Positions 10,567 through 21,716 of a DNA stretch of 64,000 bases are shown piece after piece. Source of the stretch: Endothia cerciana (Eukaryota; Ascomycota; Sordariomycetes; Diaporthales; Cryphonectriaceae); contig JALRMH010000024.1 in assembly GCA_026119935.1 (NCBI GenBank), positions 488,218 through 552,217 of the forward strand. The letters are read 5' to 3'. Each line of letters opens with the position of its first letter. Within the stretch, counting starts at the first letter, position 1. A model generated the notes under the pieces. It was not told where the DNA came from. It saw nothing but the letters and a program-made list of their open reading frames with translations, and ran no database searches. The position numbers and the translations under genes were made by a program.

Positions 10567-12660
10567 CTATCGTAAAGGACTCAAAGTCCTCTCCACATCC
10601 TCGAGCGACTCAGCCAACGCCGCATCCCCTATCGCTTTGCCTTTCAATTGGCCAACAATGCCCAACACGGCGCTGATTGAGTGTATGTACCGCCTCTGCA
10701 TTCCAGGATGCGTGTTTGACAGCAGCGCTGTGACCAACTGGAGGACAGCTACCTGGAACTCAAGTATAGTCGAAGCTTGCTCGGCGTCTGGCACATCCCA
10801 CGCGGCGACCGTCGTGACGACGCCCATCCATGTCTCTCTACTCCCGGGCTCTTCCCTCTCAACTATCGGCAGAAGCACACGTACGATCTCGATACCCCTG
10901 GCTGCCTCGTTCTCGTCTCCCACGGATGAGCTCGATTGTAAAATGGAAAGCATGTCTTTCGTGAGTATTTCCCATCCCTCATTCTCAAGTAGCGAGTTCA
11001 CACCCTCATCAACAGTCATGATTCCTTCCAAAGCCACGAGGACGGGCCTCCTGAAATCAAGCCGGTCGGAAGCACCTGTTTTGTAGAGGTCCATGAACAT
11101 ATCCCCAAGTCCAGCGGCCTCACTGCGCAACATATCGTTATCATCCTCGCGTAGCCATATGGCCAGGGCCCTCGTTGCAGCGAGGATCAAAGGATCTTGG
11201 TTGGCGCTCTCGGTTTTTGAGTCCCATGCAAGTGTAAAATGGGAACCTGTGGATGTCTTGGCCATCCCAGTTCGAGAGTCTGGATGTAGCCCCATAGCAC
11301 CTGCGACAGAAGCGTCCCAACGGTCGCGAAGATATTCGATGGCCAGGGACATGGTTTCTGAAATGGATTTGCGCAGTTTCAAGAGGAGATCAGGGGCCAT
11401 CATGAGTGTTGAGGCCGGGCCATCGGGATCTTCGTCTTCGAGAAATCTGACCAGAAATCCGATGAAAGCTGAGATGATGTCGAAAGCTGAAGCTAGCCGC
11501 CTAGAGCTATCTTCATACTCACGGCTATTCAGTTGTCCGAGCAGAGCCGGAAACGAGGAACGAATATCGATCAATATCAAGTTGATCAGCAAGTAAAAGA
11601 AAGGCTTGTCTGATTTCGTTCCGTCGGAGAACAGTATTTTTGAAGCTTCAGCTGGAAAGCCTTGCAGTAACGAGGCTGTGAGATTTGTGTATGCCGCCCG
11701 ACCCGCTGGAGTAGGCTTGCTTGTCACTAGATTGCGGATGAATACTGCGATGGGTTTCAGCCACGATGGGCTTCTTGGTACCGTCTACAGACTTCTCAGT
11801 GCGGCCGCTCAACAAAATTTGATAAGTGTGTTCTTAGACGCACCTCGGGGTCCAGTCTGCGCAAGAGCTGGTCAACAAAGCTCAACAATGTGACGGCGTC
11901 AGTTCCCTTAAATGAGACAGCCAGGGCCAGAACGGTCTGATCTATTTTATGTCGCAAAGATATCTTGTTCTCGCTTGACACGGAAGACTGCACAAAGGCG
12001 TAGAGGAGGACATCCAGGGCGAGAGGTTGCGAAGGAGCAACCTCTATGAGACAGCTCACATCTTCGATACTCGAGAAGACCTTGGCTCCTTCCGGACTGC
12101 TGACAAGAGTCAAGAGAGTCTGGAGTACAAGTTGGGTTGTCTCGTCTGAGCTGTCAACTTATATCAGCTTCCGGCCGCTCGTGATATGGTTCTGGGATGT
12201 GTGAGTGAGTGAAGTACCTGTGCAGTATTACGGAGACTAGAAGCGGTATTCGGCCGAGAAGGCTCGGTCCCTCCTTCACGTCCTCCGGAAGCAGTGACGA
12301 GAATGTGTGGAGGACAGCAACTGCGATATCGACCATATCCTTCGCATCTTTACTAGACGAGGACTGTTTCGAGCCGCTTCGCAGTAGACGGTCTATGAAT
12401 TTGGGGGATACGCCCTGCCACAAGGTCGTGATGATGGCCTCGTCTTCTCGGAGCCGTTGGGAGTTGTCGAGGACAGACTTCAGTAGCGCAAGGCCGACGA
12501 ACCTTGAAGTGTCGTTCTTGGTTTTCAGAAGCTCCTGGATCTTCTGAATGGTTACAGTCTCATCCTGGCCTTGATCCGGACTCTGGTTCTGAGCCTTCCC
12601 TTGTTGCGACGGGTCTTCAGGTACCGCTGTGGCAACACCATCCCCTTGCGTCGAGGCCAT
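10567..12660 (-). CDS. neurochondrin-family (DUF1941) protein
   Basis: Armadillo/HEAT-like all-helical protein. Neurochondrin in animals is a cytosolic signalling and scaffold protein; the fungal role is unknown. Three exons, join(10567..11784, 11844..12150, 12218..12660), give 655 aa. ATG is at 12660 (MASTQGDGVATAVPED); an upstream in-frame Met at 12852 is less likely because the extra residues look like leader sequence. The domain start RFVGLALLKSVLDNSQ (about residue 55) matches the family's N-terminal block. The rest is leucine-rich helices ending DVERTLSPLR. Introns use GTACTT/CAG and GTGCGT/TAG and keep the frame. Starts 496 nt from the divergent ClC gene. Confidence 0.72.
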
Positions 12661-13156
12661 GTTAGTTACGAACCTCGAATACCTTGCTCGAGAGCAGAGT
12701 GGTACATCTCGAGATTTGGCGTTAAGTATGTCGCTCTGGAGAGCCTGGACGCATGCCCGGTGCTTCTTGTTGGGAGACTGCAGAAGGCGTCTCTGGGTTT
12801 TCCCAGGGTCTACGTGGTTCTCTGCGTTGACGTCACGTACTATAGCACCCAAGCACTGGAGAGGGATGGGAGTGGTAAGGCTGCGACTCGGGGGTCCATT
12901 GCGCTACTGCTCCAGGGTTTCAGCGGCACATGGCGCAGATCCAGATACCCGCCGACCCAGGCGCGATAGGGGGGCCTCGGCTGAAAGCGACCAGATCGTT
13001 TCTTTCAAAGACCCGACCTGAACCTCCTGCAACCTGTACAACCGACAGCTGTCTCGACCACTCGATGCCAGTCTAGGTCGATACTCTCCTGAGGCAGGAG
13101 ATGGGGCATGTCTTGGCCAGTATCGATCACAATCTGTCAAGGCGCCATCTCCGACC
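12661..13156. promoter_or_regulatory. divergent promoter, neurochondrin / ClC channel
   Basis: 496 nt between two divergent ATGs, so it should serve both genes. It holds a perfect CRE palindrome TGACGTCA at 12828-12835, the site bound by ATF/CREB-type bZIP factors. Open frames here on both strands look incidental. Confidence 0.5.
12828..12835. promoter_or_regulatory. TGACGTCA (CRE/ATF-CREB palindrome)
   Basis: Full 8-bp palindrome about 170 nt upstream of the neurochondrin ATG and about 320 nt upstream of the ClC ATG. In fungi this is the site for Atf1/AtfA-type bZIP stress regulators. Only the motif is seen; use is inferred. Confidence 0.4.
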
Positions 13157-16132
13157 ATGAATAACGGTCTGGACAGCTCGGAGGCGTCGTCATCCTCCCA
13201 CTCACCTCCAGGTCGATCGCACCAGCCTCATCACGACGAGGACGACCTTAGCGGGCCTGATGCGAACGGCGATGAAGTTTTCGAAGAAGACCCGCTGCAT
13301 GAAGGCCTTGCCGCCCCCATATCCTTCAAGCGCAAGCAAAAACGAACCCTTTTCGACTTCGCGCAGAACAGACTGTTCACGACCTTGACCGGGTCAAGTC
13401 CGGGGTCGAGTGGAGGAAACAGGCCGGACTCGTCATACAGCAACGGAGCACCGGCTAATGGGCATACACCGTTGGAAAATATAGGCGGCTCGCCCCTGCG
13501 GAGACGGGGAGGCGCAAATGGGAACGCGGCTTCAAAGGACGGAGGGCCACTGGACTGGTACGTCGAGGGGCCTGGACAAAGAGTAGGATACGAGGATCTC
13601 ACGGCCATCGACTGGATATTTGAATACACGAAGGAGCGCACGCGTTTGCGGGTCCTCCGCAGCACCACCAAAGGACTCCTGGGCAAGATACAAGTGGCGC
13701 TTGATACCGCACAGGAGTGGATGATATTAGTCTTGACTGGCATACTAGTCGGGACCTTGGCAGCCATCATCGACATTACCACAGATTGGCTTGGCGACCT
13801 CAAGGCTGGCTATTGCACGAAGCGAGATGGTGGTACATTCTACCTGAACAAGTCGTTTTGCTGCATGGGCTACGACGAAGGCGCACAATGCCTCGGCTGG
13901 CGCCCTTGGGCTACAGTGTTCCACGTATCCTCAGCGGCAGGGGGTTGGATTATAGAATATCTGATTTTCATCATGTTTTCGGTACGATCGGTCCCAATCA
14001 AGCATCGTGCTTCTTTCAATTCTGACGCCTGGCAGATATTTTTCGCTTTTTGCGCCAGCATTTTGGTGAAGGAGTATGCGATATATGCAAAGCACAGCGG
14101 TATACCCGAGATAAAGACTGTGCTTGGAGGTTTCATCATCAGAAGGTTCCTGGGAACTTGGACTTTGGTCACGAAATCTCTTGGATTGGTATGCCGCAAG
14201 CTTTCCCTCCGTTCGACATGTACCGTGGCCAGGTCTGACTTGACTTGACTTGACTTGCAGTGTCTATCCGTGGCGTCTGGCATGTGGTTGGGGAAAGAAG
14301 GCCCGCTTGTACATGTGGCATGTTGTTGTGCAAATCTCTTCATCAAACTCTTTCCCGTTATCAATGAAAATGAAGGTAAGCCGGTCTTCCCTCAAAGCCA
14401 CGCCGACGGGAGTCCTGACAAGCCCCAGCGCGAAAAAGAGAAGTCTTGTCGGCCGCTGCCGCCTCTGGTATCTCTGTGGCCTTCGGCTCTCCCATCGGCG
14501 GAGTGCTGTTCAGTCTCGAGGTAAGTAATGCCGGCCTTAAAGCACTCCCTAAATCGGACCGCTGACGTCGAGAAGCAAATATCGTACTACTTCCCGGACA
14601 AGACCATGTGGAAGAGCTTCGTATGTGCTAGTGTCGCTGCCGTTATCCTGAGGGCTTTCGACCCGTTTCGAACGGGGGAGACTGCACTCTATCATGTCAA
14701 ATACGACACCGAATGGCACTCCTTCGAATTCGGCCCCTTCGTTGTTATGGGCATTATAGGAGTAAGCCAACGATTGCCTTTTGTGCCAGACTTCACTCTA
14801 ACGAGATCACAGGGCATTTATGGAGGATTGTTCATCAAACTGAACATGAAGATAGCCCAGTGGAGGAAGTCATCCAGCTTGGTACCCGGAGCTGTCACCC
14901 AGGTCATCGCCGTGGCCCTTTTAACCGCGCTGGTCAACTATCCCAATCTCTACATGCGCGCACAATCCTCGGAGCTCGTATCAAATCTCTTTGCGGAATG
15001 CGCAAGGCTAGGAGACGACCAATTCGGTCTCTGCAAGACCGGTGCCGCGTCAGCAGGGACCATCGTCCTGCTGCTCTTCGCCGCAGTCCTGGGCTTCTTT
15101 CTCGCAACCATCACGTTCGGCCTACAGATCCCAGCAGGTATCATCCTACCCTCCATGGCGATTGGTGCGCTGTCGGGCCGCGCGGTCGGCATCATCATGG
15201 AGATCTGGGTGCACAACCACCCGAAATTTTATCCCTTTAGCCGCCAGTGCGCCCCCGACGTCCCGTGCATCAACCCCGGCACCTACGCCATCATCGGCGC
15301 CGCCGCGACACTCGCCGGCGTGACGCGCATGACCGTTTCCATCGTGGTGATCATGTTCGAGCTGACGGGCGCGCTCACCTACGTGCTCCCCATCATGATC
15401 GCCGTCATGATCTCCAAGTGGACAGGGGATGCCATCTCGCGGCGCGGCATCTACGAGTCCTGGATCCACTTCAACGAATACCCATTCCTGGACAACAGCG
15501 ACGACAACCTTATGAGCATCCCGGATATCCCCTCGGCACAGATCATGACGCGCATCGAGGACCTGGTGGTCCTCACCGCGACGGGCCACACCATCGCCTC
15601 GCTCAGCGCCATCCTCGACGCGCACACCTACCGGGGCTTCCCCGTCATCAGCGACCCCCGCGAGGCCGTGCTGCTGGGCTACATCTCGCGCGCGGAGCTG
15701 AGCTACAACCTCTCCACGGCCGCGAGGACCCTCCCGCCCGACACCGAGGCCTTCTTCTCGCACCAGCCCCTCGCCGACCCCCGCACCACCCTCGACCTCA
15801 GGCCCTGGATGGACCAGACGCCCATCACGCTGCCCTCGCTGTCGAGCCTGCACCTCGCCGTGAGCTACTTCCAAAAGCTCGGGCTGCGGTACGTGCTCTT
15901 CAGCGACAGGGGCGTGCTGCAGGGCCTTCTGACCAAGAAGGACGTCTGGTATGTCCTGAACGGCGCCGAGGAGACCAGGCGGACGACCGGGGTGCCGGGC
16001 AATCTGGGCGTCGAGACGGGGATCACGAGGGAGGATGGTGAGGGAGAGCAGAGGGGCTTGTTGAGTGCCAGGCATGGCATTGCACCTGATGAAGGGCCGA
16101 GCCCGAGTGCGGAGGTGGACTCGATTCTATAG
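13157..16132 (+). CDS. ClC-family voltage-gated chloride channel/transporter (Gef1/ClC-3 type)
   Basis: Membrane protein moving chloride, probably as a Cl-/H+ exchanger of Golgi or vacuolar membranes as in Gef1 and ClC-3 to 5. Six exons, join(13157..13981, 14036..14188, 14261..14375, 14429..14520, 14576..14761, 14813..16132), give 896 aa. The cytosolic N-terminus is about 190 residues. Selectivity motifs are present: HSGIPEIK, LGKEGPLVH with the gating glutamate, and PAGIILPSMAIGAL. Two CBS domains fill the C-terminus (about 670-850). Introns 13982-14035 and 14762-14812 are multiples of three without stops; I remove them because FS/IFAFCAS-like and GIIG/GIYGGLFIKLN are contiguous in relatives. 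Intron 4 ends in AAG, restoring FSLE/QISYYFPDK. Convergent with cdc9, 268 nt apart. Confidence 0.94.
14235..14260 (+). repeat. TTGAC pentamer array at the 3' end of ClC intron 2
   Basis: CTGAC followed by three further TTGAC units sits directly before the TTGCAG acceptor of the intron 14189-14260. Each unit resembles a fungal branch site (CTRAC/YTGAC), so the intron offers several branch points a few bases apart. Confidence 0.75.
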
Positions 16133-16400
16133 GAGAGAAAAGGAACCGCCGCGGGATGCACGGCCTTTGTTACAGCGAGTACATTAGCATAGACATATCA
16201 CACAGCATTGAAAAGTCTGTCGCAAAACAACATTGGCTGACCCGAATTGCTAGCATCTTCTGATTTGTAAGTATCTTGTGTCGGTCATAAGCTCAAGCGA
16301 CCACCGATCATCCCACCGAGAACATCCGGGTAGTAAAGCAACTTGATACCTCCCCTCCATTTTCGCTGTCAAAATGGCCCAACCTTGTCTTAATCGTCTG

Positions 16401-19400
16401 CTAGTACTCGAAATCATCATCCACCGCCGGGCCCTTGCTCTTCATCACACTCTCCTGCTTGCGATACATCTCCGCCACCTGTCGGCTGCTCGTCGCCTCA
16501 TCCGGCTTCTTGTCGTCTCGCGCCTTGATAAACCGCGGGAATCGTAGACTGATTCCCTTCTCACCCGCCGGGTCGACACTCTCCTTCATCCCCGCCTTGT
16601 ACAGCGGGCTGAGCGTCAGATCCGCGGTGAGTACCTCCCAGACGTAGCGGGGCTCGAACCAGACATCCGGCTGGTGCTGGCCACCGGAGGAGTGTGCATA
16701 AAAGGGCTTGGGCCGGTCGATGACGATCTCGCTGAGTGACTTGTGTAGCTCTTCGAGAACGGCCTCGGAGAAGCCCGTACCGATCTTGCAGATGGTCTCG
16801 TAAGTTTCAGATGACGTGTTGTAGCAGGCCAGCAGGAAGGCGCCGTAGACGGAGGTCCGCTTGCCCTGTCCATGGTAGGCTCCCAGCACGACAAGGTCGA
16901 GGGAGTCGCCCACGCCGAAGAGGTAGTCCTTCTTGACCTATAGAGGTTTTGTCAGCAGGGAAAGGTTGTGCGAAGGAAAGAGTAGTTTCGTACCTTGAGC
17001 CAATTTCGACTTCGCTTGCTGGGCTCGTATCCGCTCTCGGTGCCCTCCAACATCTTCACCATCAGACCTTCACAAGATGCCTTTACACTCTCATCCAAGA
17101 ATGTTTGGATCTCATCAAGCTCCTGGCCGTTCATGTGCGTCGCAAACGCAAACTCGTCCTCAACAGGGGTGAATGCCTTGTGAAGCAGCTCACGTCGTTC
17201 TGCCAGGGACTTCTCCACAACAGCCTCACCATTAAGGTACAGCAGGTCGAACGCAAAGACGCAGACCTTGACCTTGACCTCCTCGTCCTTGGCATACTTC
17301 TTCTTCCTCTTCAACAGCTGCTGGAATGGTAGAACCTTCTTCTCAACGGTGTCCCAGGCCACGGTCTCGCAGTCAAGGACGAAACTCTTGGTGCCCTCCT
17401 GGACCCAAGTATGTAGCTTCGCCAGGATGTCAGGGTACTTCTTGGATAGGTCTTCTGAGCTTCTTGAGAAGATGGACGCCACGCCATCACCGACCGCCTT
17501 TGTCGCACCCGCTGTAGCCTCGCTGAGCTGTTGGGCTGCATCCTTGGAGACGTAATGGATCTGCGCTCGTAAACCATCGTACTTGTACTCGCAGGTGAAC
17601 TTCTGGCCTTCGAAACGATCGAGGACTTCCGTGATCGCCTTGGTAGGCTTCGCCAACATGGGCTTCACCGGCACGCCGGGACACAATTTGCAGCTCTCCC
17701 GTAGCTTCAGAATGCCATGCTCCAACATCGCGGGTATAATGACACCGTAGCTTGGCAGCACACTGTAGACAGTCTTCATTGTGGCTTCCGCCTGCTCCAT
17801 CTCGGTAATGCTTGGCACCTTGTCCTTCTTTCCGGCTTCATGGCAGATCACGGCATGAGCAAGAGACACCAGCACAGTCTTCTCGCCGAATCCAGTTCGT
17901 AGTTTTCCCTCCAGGAAGCGGACAAGGTACTTTGCCTCACTTGGGCCACCTTTGTCTTTCGAGATGTCTACCTTGCCGGTGCCGTGCGCGTCGGCTGCGG
18001 ACAAGAGCTTCTTGATGGCGTCAACTTTCCTGCCCTGAGCGTTGTGTCCGGTCACCGTAGCGATATCCATCAAGCCCGTATGAACTCCTCGTACCGTCAA
18101 GGGTTGAGGCTTGAACATGGTCGGTTGCGTGGACCGAGACTTGACAGCGACCAAACCAAGATCTCCGATCTCCTTCTGGTCGTTCTTGATGACTTGTAGG
18201 CTCCGGCCTGTAGTCTCTCCGATGGCCTTCATAATCAAGGACTCTCCAATGCCCAATTCAATGCCCGCGTAATCAGGTGCGAGCTTGTTGATCATCAACA
18301 AGACCGTCGGTACCATATCATTTGGCGTGAGCCTCAAGACCTGCCGCAGAAACAGCGAGCAGTGTGCCTGGATCTCCAACCTCTTGGTCGTCAGCTCGGT
18401 CAGGGAAAAGGTCTTACAGAGCGCCGCATACGGCACAGGCTCGCCGGGCTTCCAGTCGGGATACGGGTCCTTGGCATTGCTGGTTAGCTTCGTCTGGACG
18501 GTCTTGCGGACCTTCTCGACGACCTCGGGCTTCTCTTCCTCACTCTCCTCTACCTCCTGTTCTGCCTCGGAATCCGGCTCCGTTGCAGCCCCTTCTTCGC
18601 CTTTGTCTTCAACTTTGGGACTCTGCTTCTTCGTTTGGGTCCTGGCTGCTGCCTTGGAGGGCTTCGCCTCTTTCTTCGGCCTGGGCTTGGGAGCTGGCGC
18701 GTCCCCCATGACCTCGTCCCCGTCCTCTTCGTCGATCACTTTTCGTCCCTTCCGTGGGCGCTTCCTGACTGGCGCATCATCGCTCTCGTCTGGACTATCC
18801 GCCTCTTCCTCCTTCTTCACCCTGCCATTGGCTGACATTTCTCGTGTCTTGGAGGCCTTTGACGGGCGACCGCGCTTCCTGACTGGCGCATCATCGCTCT
18901 CGTCTGGACTATCCGCCTCTTCCTCCTTCTTCACCCTGCCATTGGCTGACCTTTCTCGTGTCTTGGAGGCCTTTGACGGCCGACCGCGCTTCTTGATCTC
19001 TGAACACCCCGTGTCAACACGATGCCAGTGAATGTGCATAGACGGGCGCCCTCACCTTGCACGGGATCCGAATTCTCCGCACTGGCACTACTCGCGCTTT
19101 CCTGGCTTGACGGCTTCACCCTGGTCTCTTCTACCTGTTTTTGCTCCTCAGCTGCCTCCTTCGGCGTGCCGGCCGGCTTCGACGCGAAGGACAGCTTCGT
19201 CTGCTGGGTGGGAGCCGGTCTGGGGCCGGTGGGCTTTCCGAAGAACCTTCTGCAGCGCCAATAGTACACCAGTCAGCTCAGGTCCCATGCATCGATGATG
19301 TTATGTATGCAGACGGCATCGCTTCCAGGGGTGAATAGACTGCACACACACCCCAAGGTGGTCTGCGACGGCTTGACGTACCCCAAAGTCGCTTGCTTGG

Positions 19401-19407
19401 GCGCCAT
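16401..19407 (-). CDS. cdc9: ATP-dependent DNA ligase I
   Basis: Seals Okazaki fragments and repair nicks in the nucleus, possibly also in mitochondria. Four exons, join(16401..16937, 16994..18999, 19056..19249, 19352..19407), give 930 aa. Conserved parts are the N-terminal DNA-binding domain (about 255-480), motif I EYKYDGLRAQIHY with the adenylated Lys (about 575), FAFDLLYLNGE, CEGLMVKML and motif V SRNWLKVKKDY, which is rebuilt across the last intron. Across junction 1 a PCNA-binding PIP box forms (QTTLGRFF). An earlier donor at 19381 would give QATLGRFF instead, 10 residues shorter. The N-terminal linker holds a 38-residue tandem duplication rich in basic RGRPSK and acidic stretches. Upstream lie ACGCGT and related boxes. 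Confidence 0.96.
18761..18988 (-). repeat. 114-bp tandem duplication inside cdc9
   Basis: Two copies, 18761-18874 and 18875-18988, that differ by only a few bases. Each codes 38 residues, including KRGRPSKASKTRE and KKEEEADSPDESDD. The period is a multiple of three, so the frame is kept. The near identity indicates a recent event in this lineage. Confidence 0.92.
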
Positions 19408-20189
19408 GGTGAGCAGCCGGAGCGTGGTGTGCACCGCGAAATGGAAGACGTGCCTTGAAGCCAGATTGAATGAATGGATGATTCGTGTGAGTAGGATAAC
19501 GAGGCGGGCGTAGGTGCGCTTCAGGGGATGGAAGGAGAAAGGGTGGGTAGTTATAAGAGGATTAGGTAGTCGTAGGCAGAAGGAGTCGTTGGCCCTGCGG
19601 GAAGTGGCTGAACGTTGAAGGTCACGTAATGACGCGACTTTTTAGATGACGCGCCGGGGCGAGCCAATTTTGAGAACCCAAGCCTAACGCGTCTCACGTG
19701 GGCTCCCCATTTGCAGCAACTCGGACTCTCAACCCCTCGCGCAGCCTATTTCCCTCTCGCCCCCTCGATCGTGACGTATTCGTGAATAAATGTATGCATG
19801 ATATCCTCCCCCACCTTCCTTTCTTTTCCCTCCTGCATCAGCATCCTGTCGTCGGGCATGGTAACCTTGAACTCCATGAGGGCGGAGAGGGTCAGACTGA
19901 ATAGAGGTGCACGGTGCCCATTACTCGTTAGATGACCTGTCGCCCCCGATCGAGCGTGGGACTGCCTCGCCCCGCCCCGCCTTGCGACTAGTCACAATCG
20001 GTCCTCGGTTGACCGCTTAGAAAATGATTGTGGAATGAACCTCAAAAGTTATTGGTATTTCTATAGCGTCCGGCTTCCTCCCAGTCTCCACTGTTTCTTA
20101 TCTTGTTTGGTATTGTACATGCAGAACGCCAGGCCAGGCTAGTGCATAGTCCCCACACCTTTCATGTCCATCTCACCACTCCCGCCCGC
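19408..20189. other. intergenic, cdc9 promoter / pda1 3' side
   Basis: 782 nt. It carries ACGCGA (19632-19637), ACGCGC (19649-19654), CCAAT (19664-19668) and ACGCGT (19687-19692) in the likely cdc9 promoter. The rest, up to the pda1 stop at 20190, is pyrimidine-rich and has no supported gene. Confidence 0.55.
19632..19692. promoter_or_regulatory. MCB-like cluster upstream of DNA ligase I
   Basis: Three ACGCG-core boxes (ACGCGA, ACGCGC, ACGCGT) plus a CCAAT within 61 nt, 225-285 nt upstream of the cdc9 ATG. In budding and fission yeast, DNA ligase I is a G1/S gene controlled by MBF through ACGCGT. Here the control is inferred from motif and gene identity only. Confidence 0.45.
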
Positions 20190-21716
20190 TTAGGAGGCAA
20201 AGTAGAAGTTGTCATCAGGCGTGCGTCCCCGAATGAAAGGTGGCTCCGATCCCCGGACGTAGATATCCTCGTACAGGATCTGAGGGGTGGCCTCTGGCGC
20301 AGGCATGGCCTCAGCGGCAGCAACCTCCTCGTTGACATGGCTGCGTGCCTCCTTGTCGATGGCCTTGAGCTCCTCCTCAGTGGCGACGGTCCAGTCCAGG
20401 ATGTGCTGCTTCAGGCCCGAGATGGGGTCGTTGGTGCTGCGCATACGCTGGATCTCCTCGCGTGTTCGGTAGGTGGTACCAGGGTCGGACATGGAGTGAC
20501 CTCCGTACCGGTAGGTGACGTACTCAAGGACGAGAGGGCCGTTGTCGGCGTCAGTCCACTGCTTGCCCGACTTGACCGCTGCCTTGACAGCCAGGCAGTC
20601 CATGCCGTTGACCTTCAGACCGGGGATGTACTGGCCACGCTTGTAGTAGTCCGTCAGGGCAGAGGAACGAGCAGCGGCCGTGCCCATACCGTACTTGTTG
20701 TCTGCCGTTCCTGGTTAGCTGACTCCTGCAGTATCCAACCGGGGATGTCCACATACTCTCGCAGCCAAACAGGGCGGGCAGCTTCCACAGCTTCGCCATG
20801 TTGAAAGCCTCGAAGACCTGACCCTGGTTGCTGGCACCGTCACCGTACAGGATAATCGAGCTGTTCTTGCGGCCATTGTACTTGTGGGCGAAGGCCAGAC
20901 CAGCACCGACGGGGACCTGAGCACCGACGATACCGTTGCCACCGTAGAAGTTCTTCGTGAACATGTGCATGGATCCACCCTTTCCGTAGGCGATACCCTG
21001 GCGTCTGCCGAGGAGCTCGCCGATGATGGACCGGACAGTAGCGCCGCGCATCAGGGCGAAGCCGTGGCACCGGTAGGCGGTGATGAGATCGTCCTCCTTG
21101 GTGATGGCATGCTCGATACCGACAGCAACGGCCTCCTGGCCGGTGGAAAGATGGCAGAAACCTCGGATCTTCTTCTCCTTGTACAGTCGGTCGGCAGCCA
21201 TCTCCATCTGTCTGTTCTGTCCGTCAGAGCTTGCCTCAACCCACCGAAGCGGTCGGGCCTGGAGAAGAGCGCATACCGGATGACGACCATGTCGTAGTAC
21301 ATCTGCTTCAGCTCCTTCTTGGTCACCTCGAGGGTGTACGGAGGGGGGTCCAGCTCATAGGTCTCGAAGCTCTCATCGTTCAGGTTGACGGTGAAGGGCT
21401 CGTCGTCGGACTAGATAGCTCTCATCAGCTCCACTGACGTCAAGGACGTGCCCGGGGTCCTTCTAAAGCACACGCGATGCCGTGGAATGAGCCAATCGCC
21501 CGGGCAGTGGGCACCTGGTAGCTGGTAGCTGGTAGCTGGTAGCTGGTAGCTGGTAGCTGGTAGCTGATGGCTGTTGCTTACCTTAGGAACTGCGCTCTTA
21601 TCGACACTTGACGAGGCGGCATTCGTAGTGACGCCTCGCCTGGCGGCCGCCAGAGGAAGGGAAGGCCGGGTAGTGCGCAGAGGCACAGCCGCTCGTCTGA
21701 CTGCCCGTGAGAACAT
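20190..21716 (-). CDS. pda1: pyruvate dehydrogenase E1 component, alpha subunit
   Basis: Mitochondrial, thiamine-diphosphate-dependent decarboxylation of pyruvate in the PDH complex. Four exons, join(20190..20701, 20757..21211, 21277..21410, 21582..21716), give 411 aa. ATG at 21716 starts MFSRAVRRAAVPLRTTRPS, an arginine-rich presequence; an in-frame codon at 21746 extends it without family support. Motifs: IRGFCHLSTGQEAV, the ThDP signature GDGASNQGQVFEAFN, and the phospho-loop YRYGGHSMSDPGTTYRT with the regulatory serine. The junctions restore PK/SDDEPF, MVVIR/QMEMAADR and FGCE/NNKYGMGT. Intron 1 (21411-21581) is long for this window and holds a heptamer repeat. Tandem with cdc9, same strand. 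Confidence 0.97.
21515..21563 (-). repeat. 7-bp repeat (CTGGTAG x7) in pda1 intron 1
   Basis: Seven perfect copies of CTGGTAG (+ strand), a diverged eighth copy following. On the sense strand each unit reads AGCTACC. It lies 18-66 nt into the first intron of pda1. Confidence 0.95.

Noticed and set aside
15146..16075. 309-codon minus-strand frame
   Set aside because: Antisense to the GC-rich ClC C-terminal exon; low-complexity Arg/Gly/Asp/Val composition typical of shadow frames.
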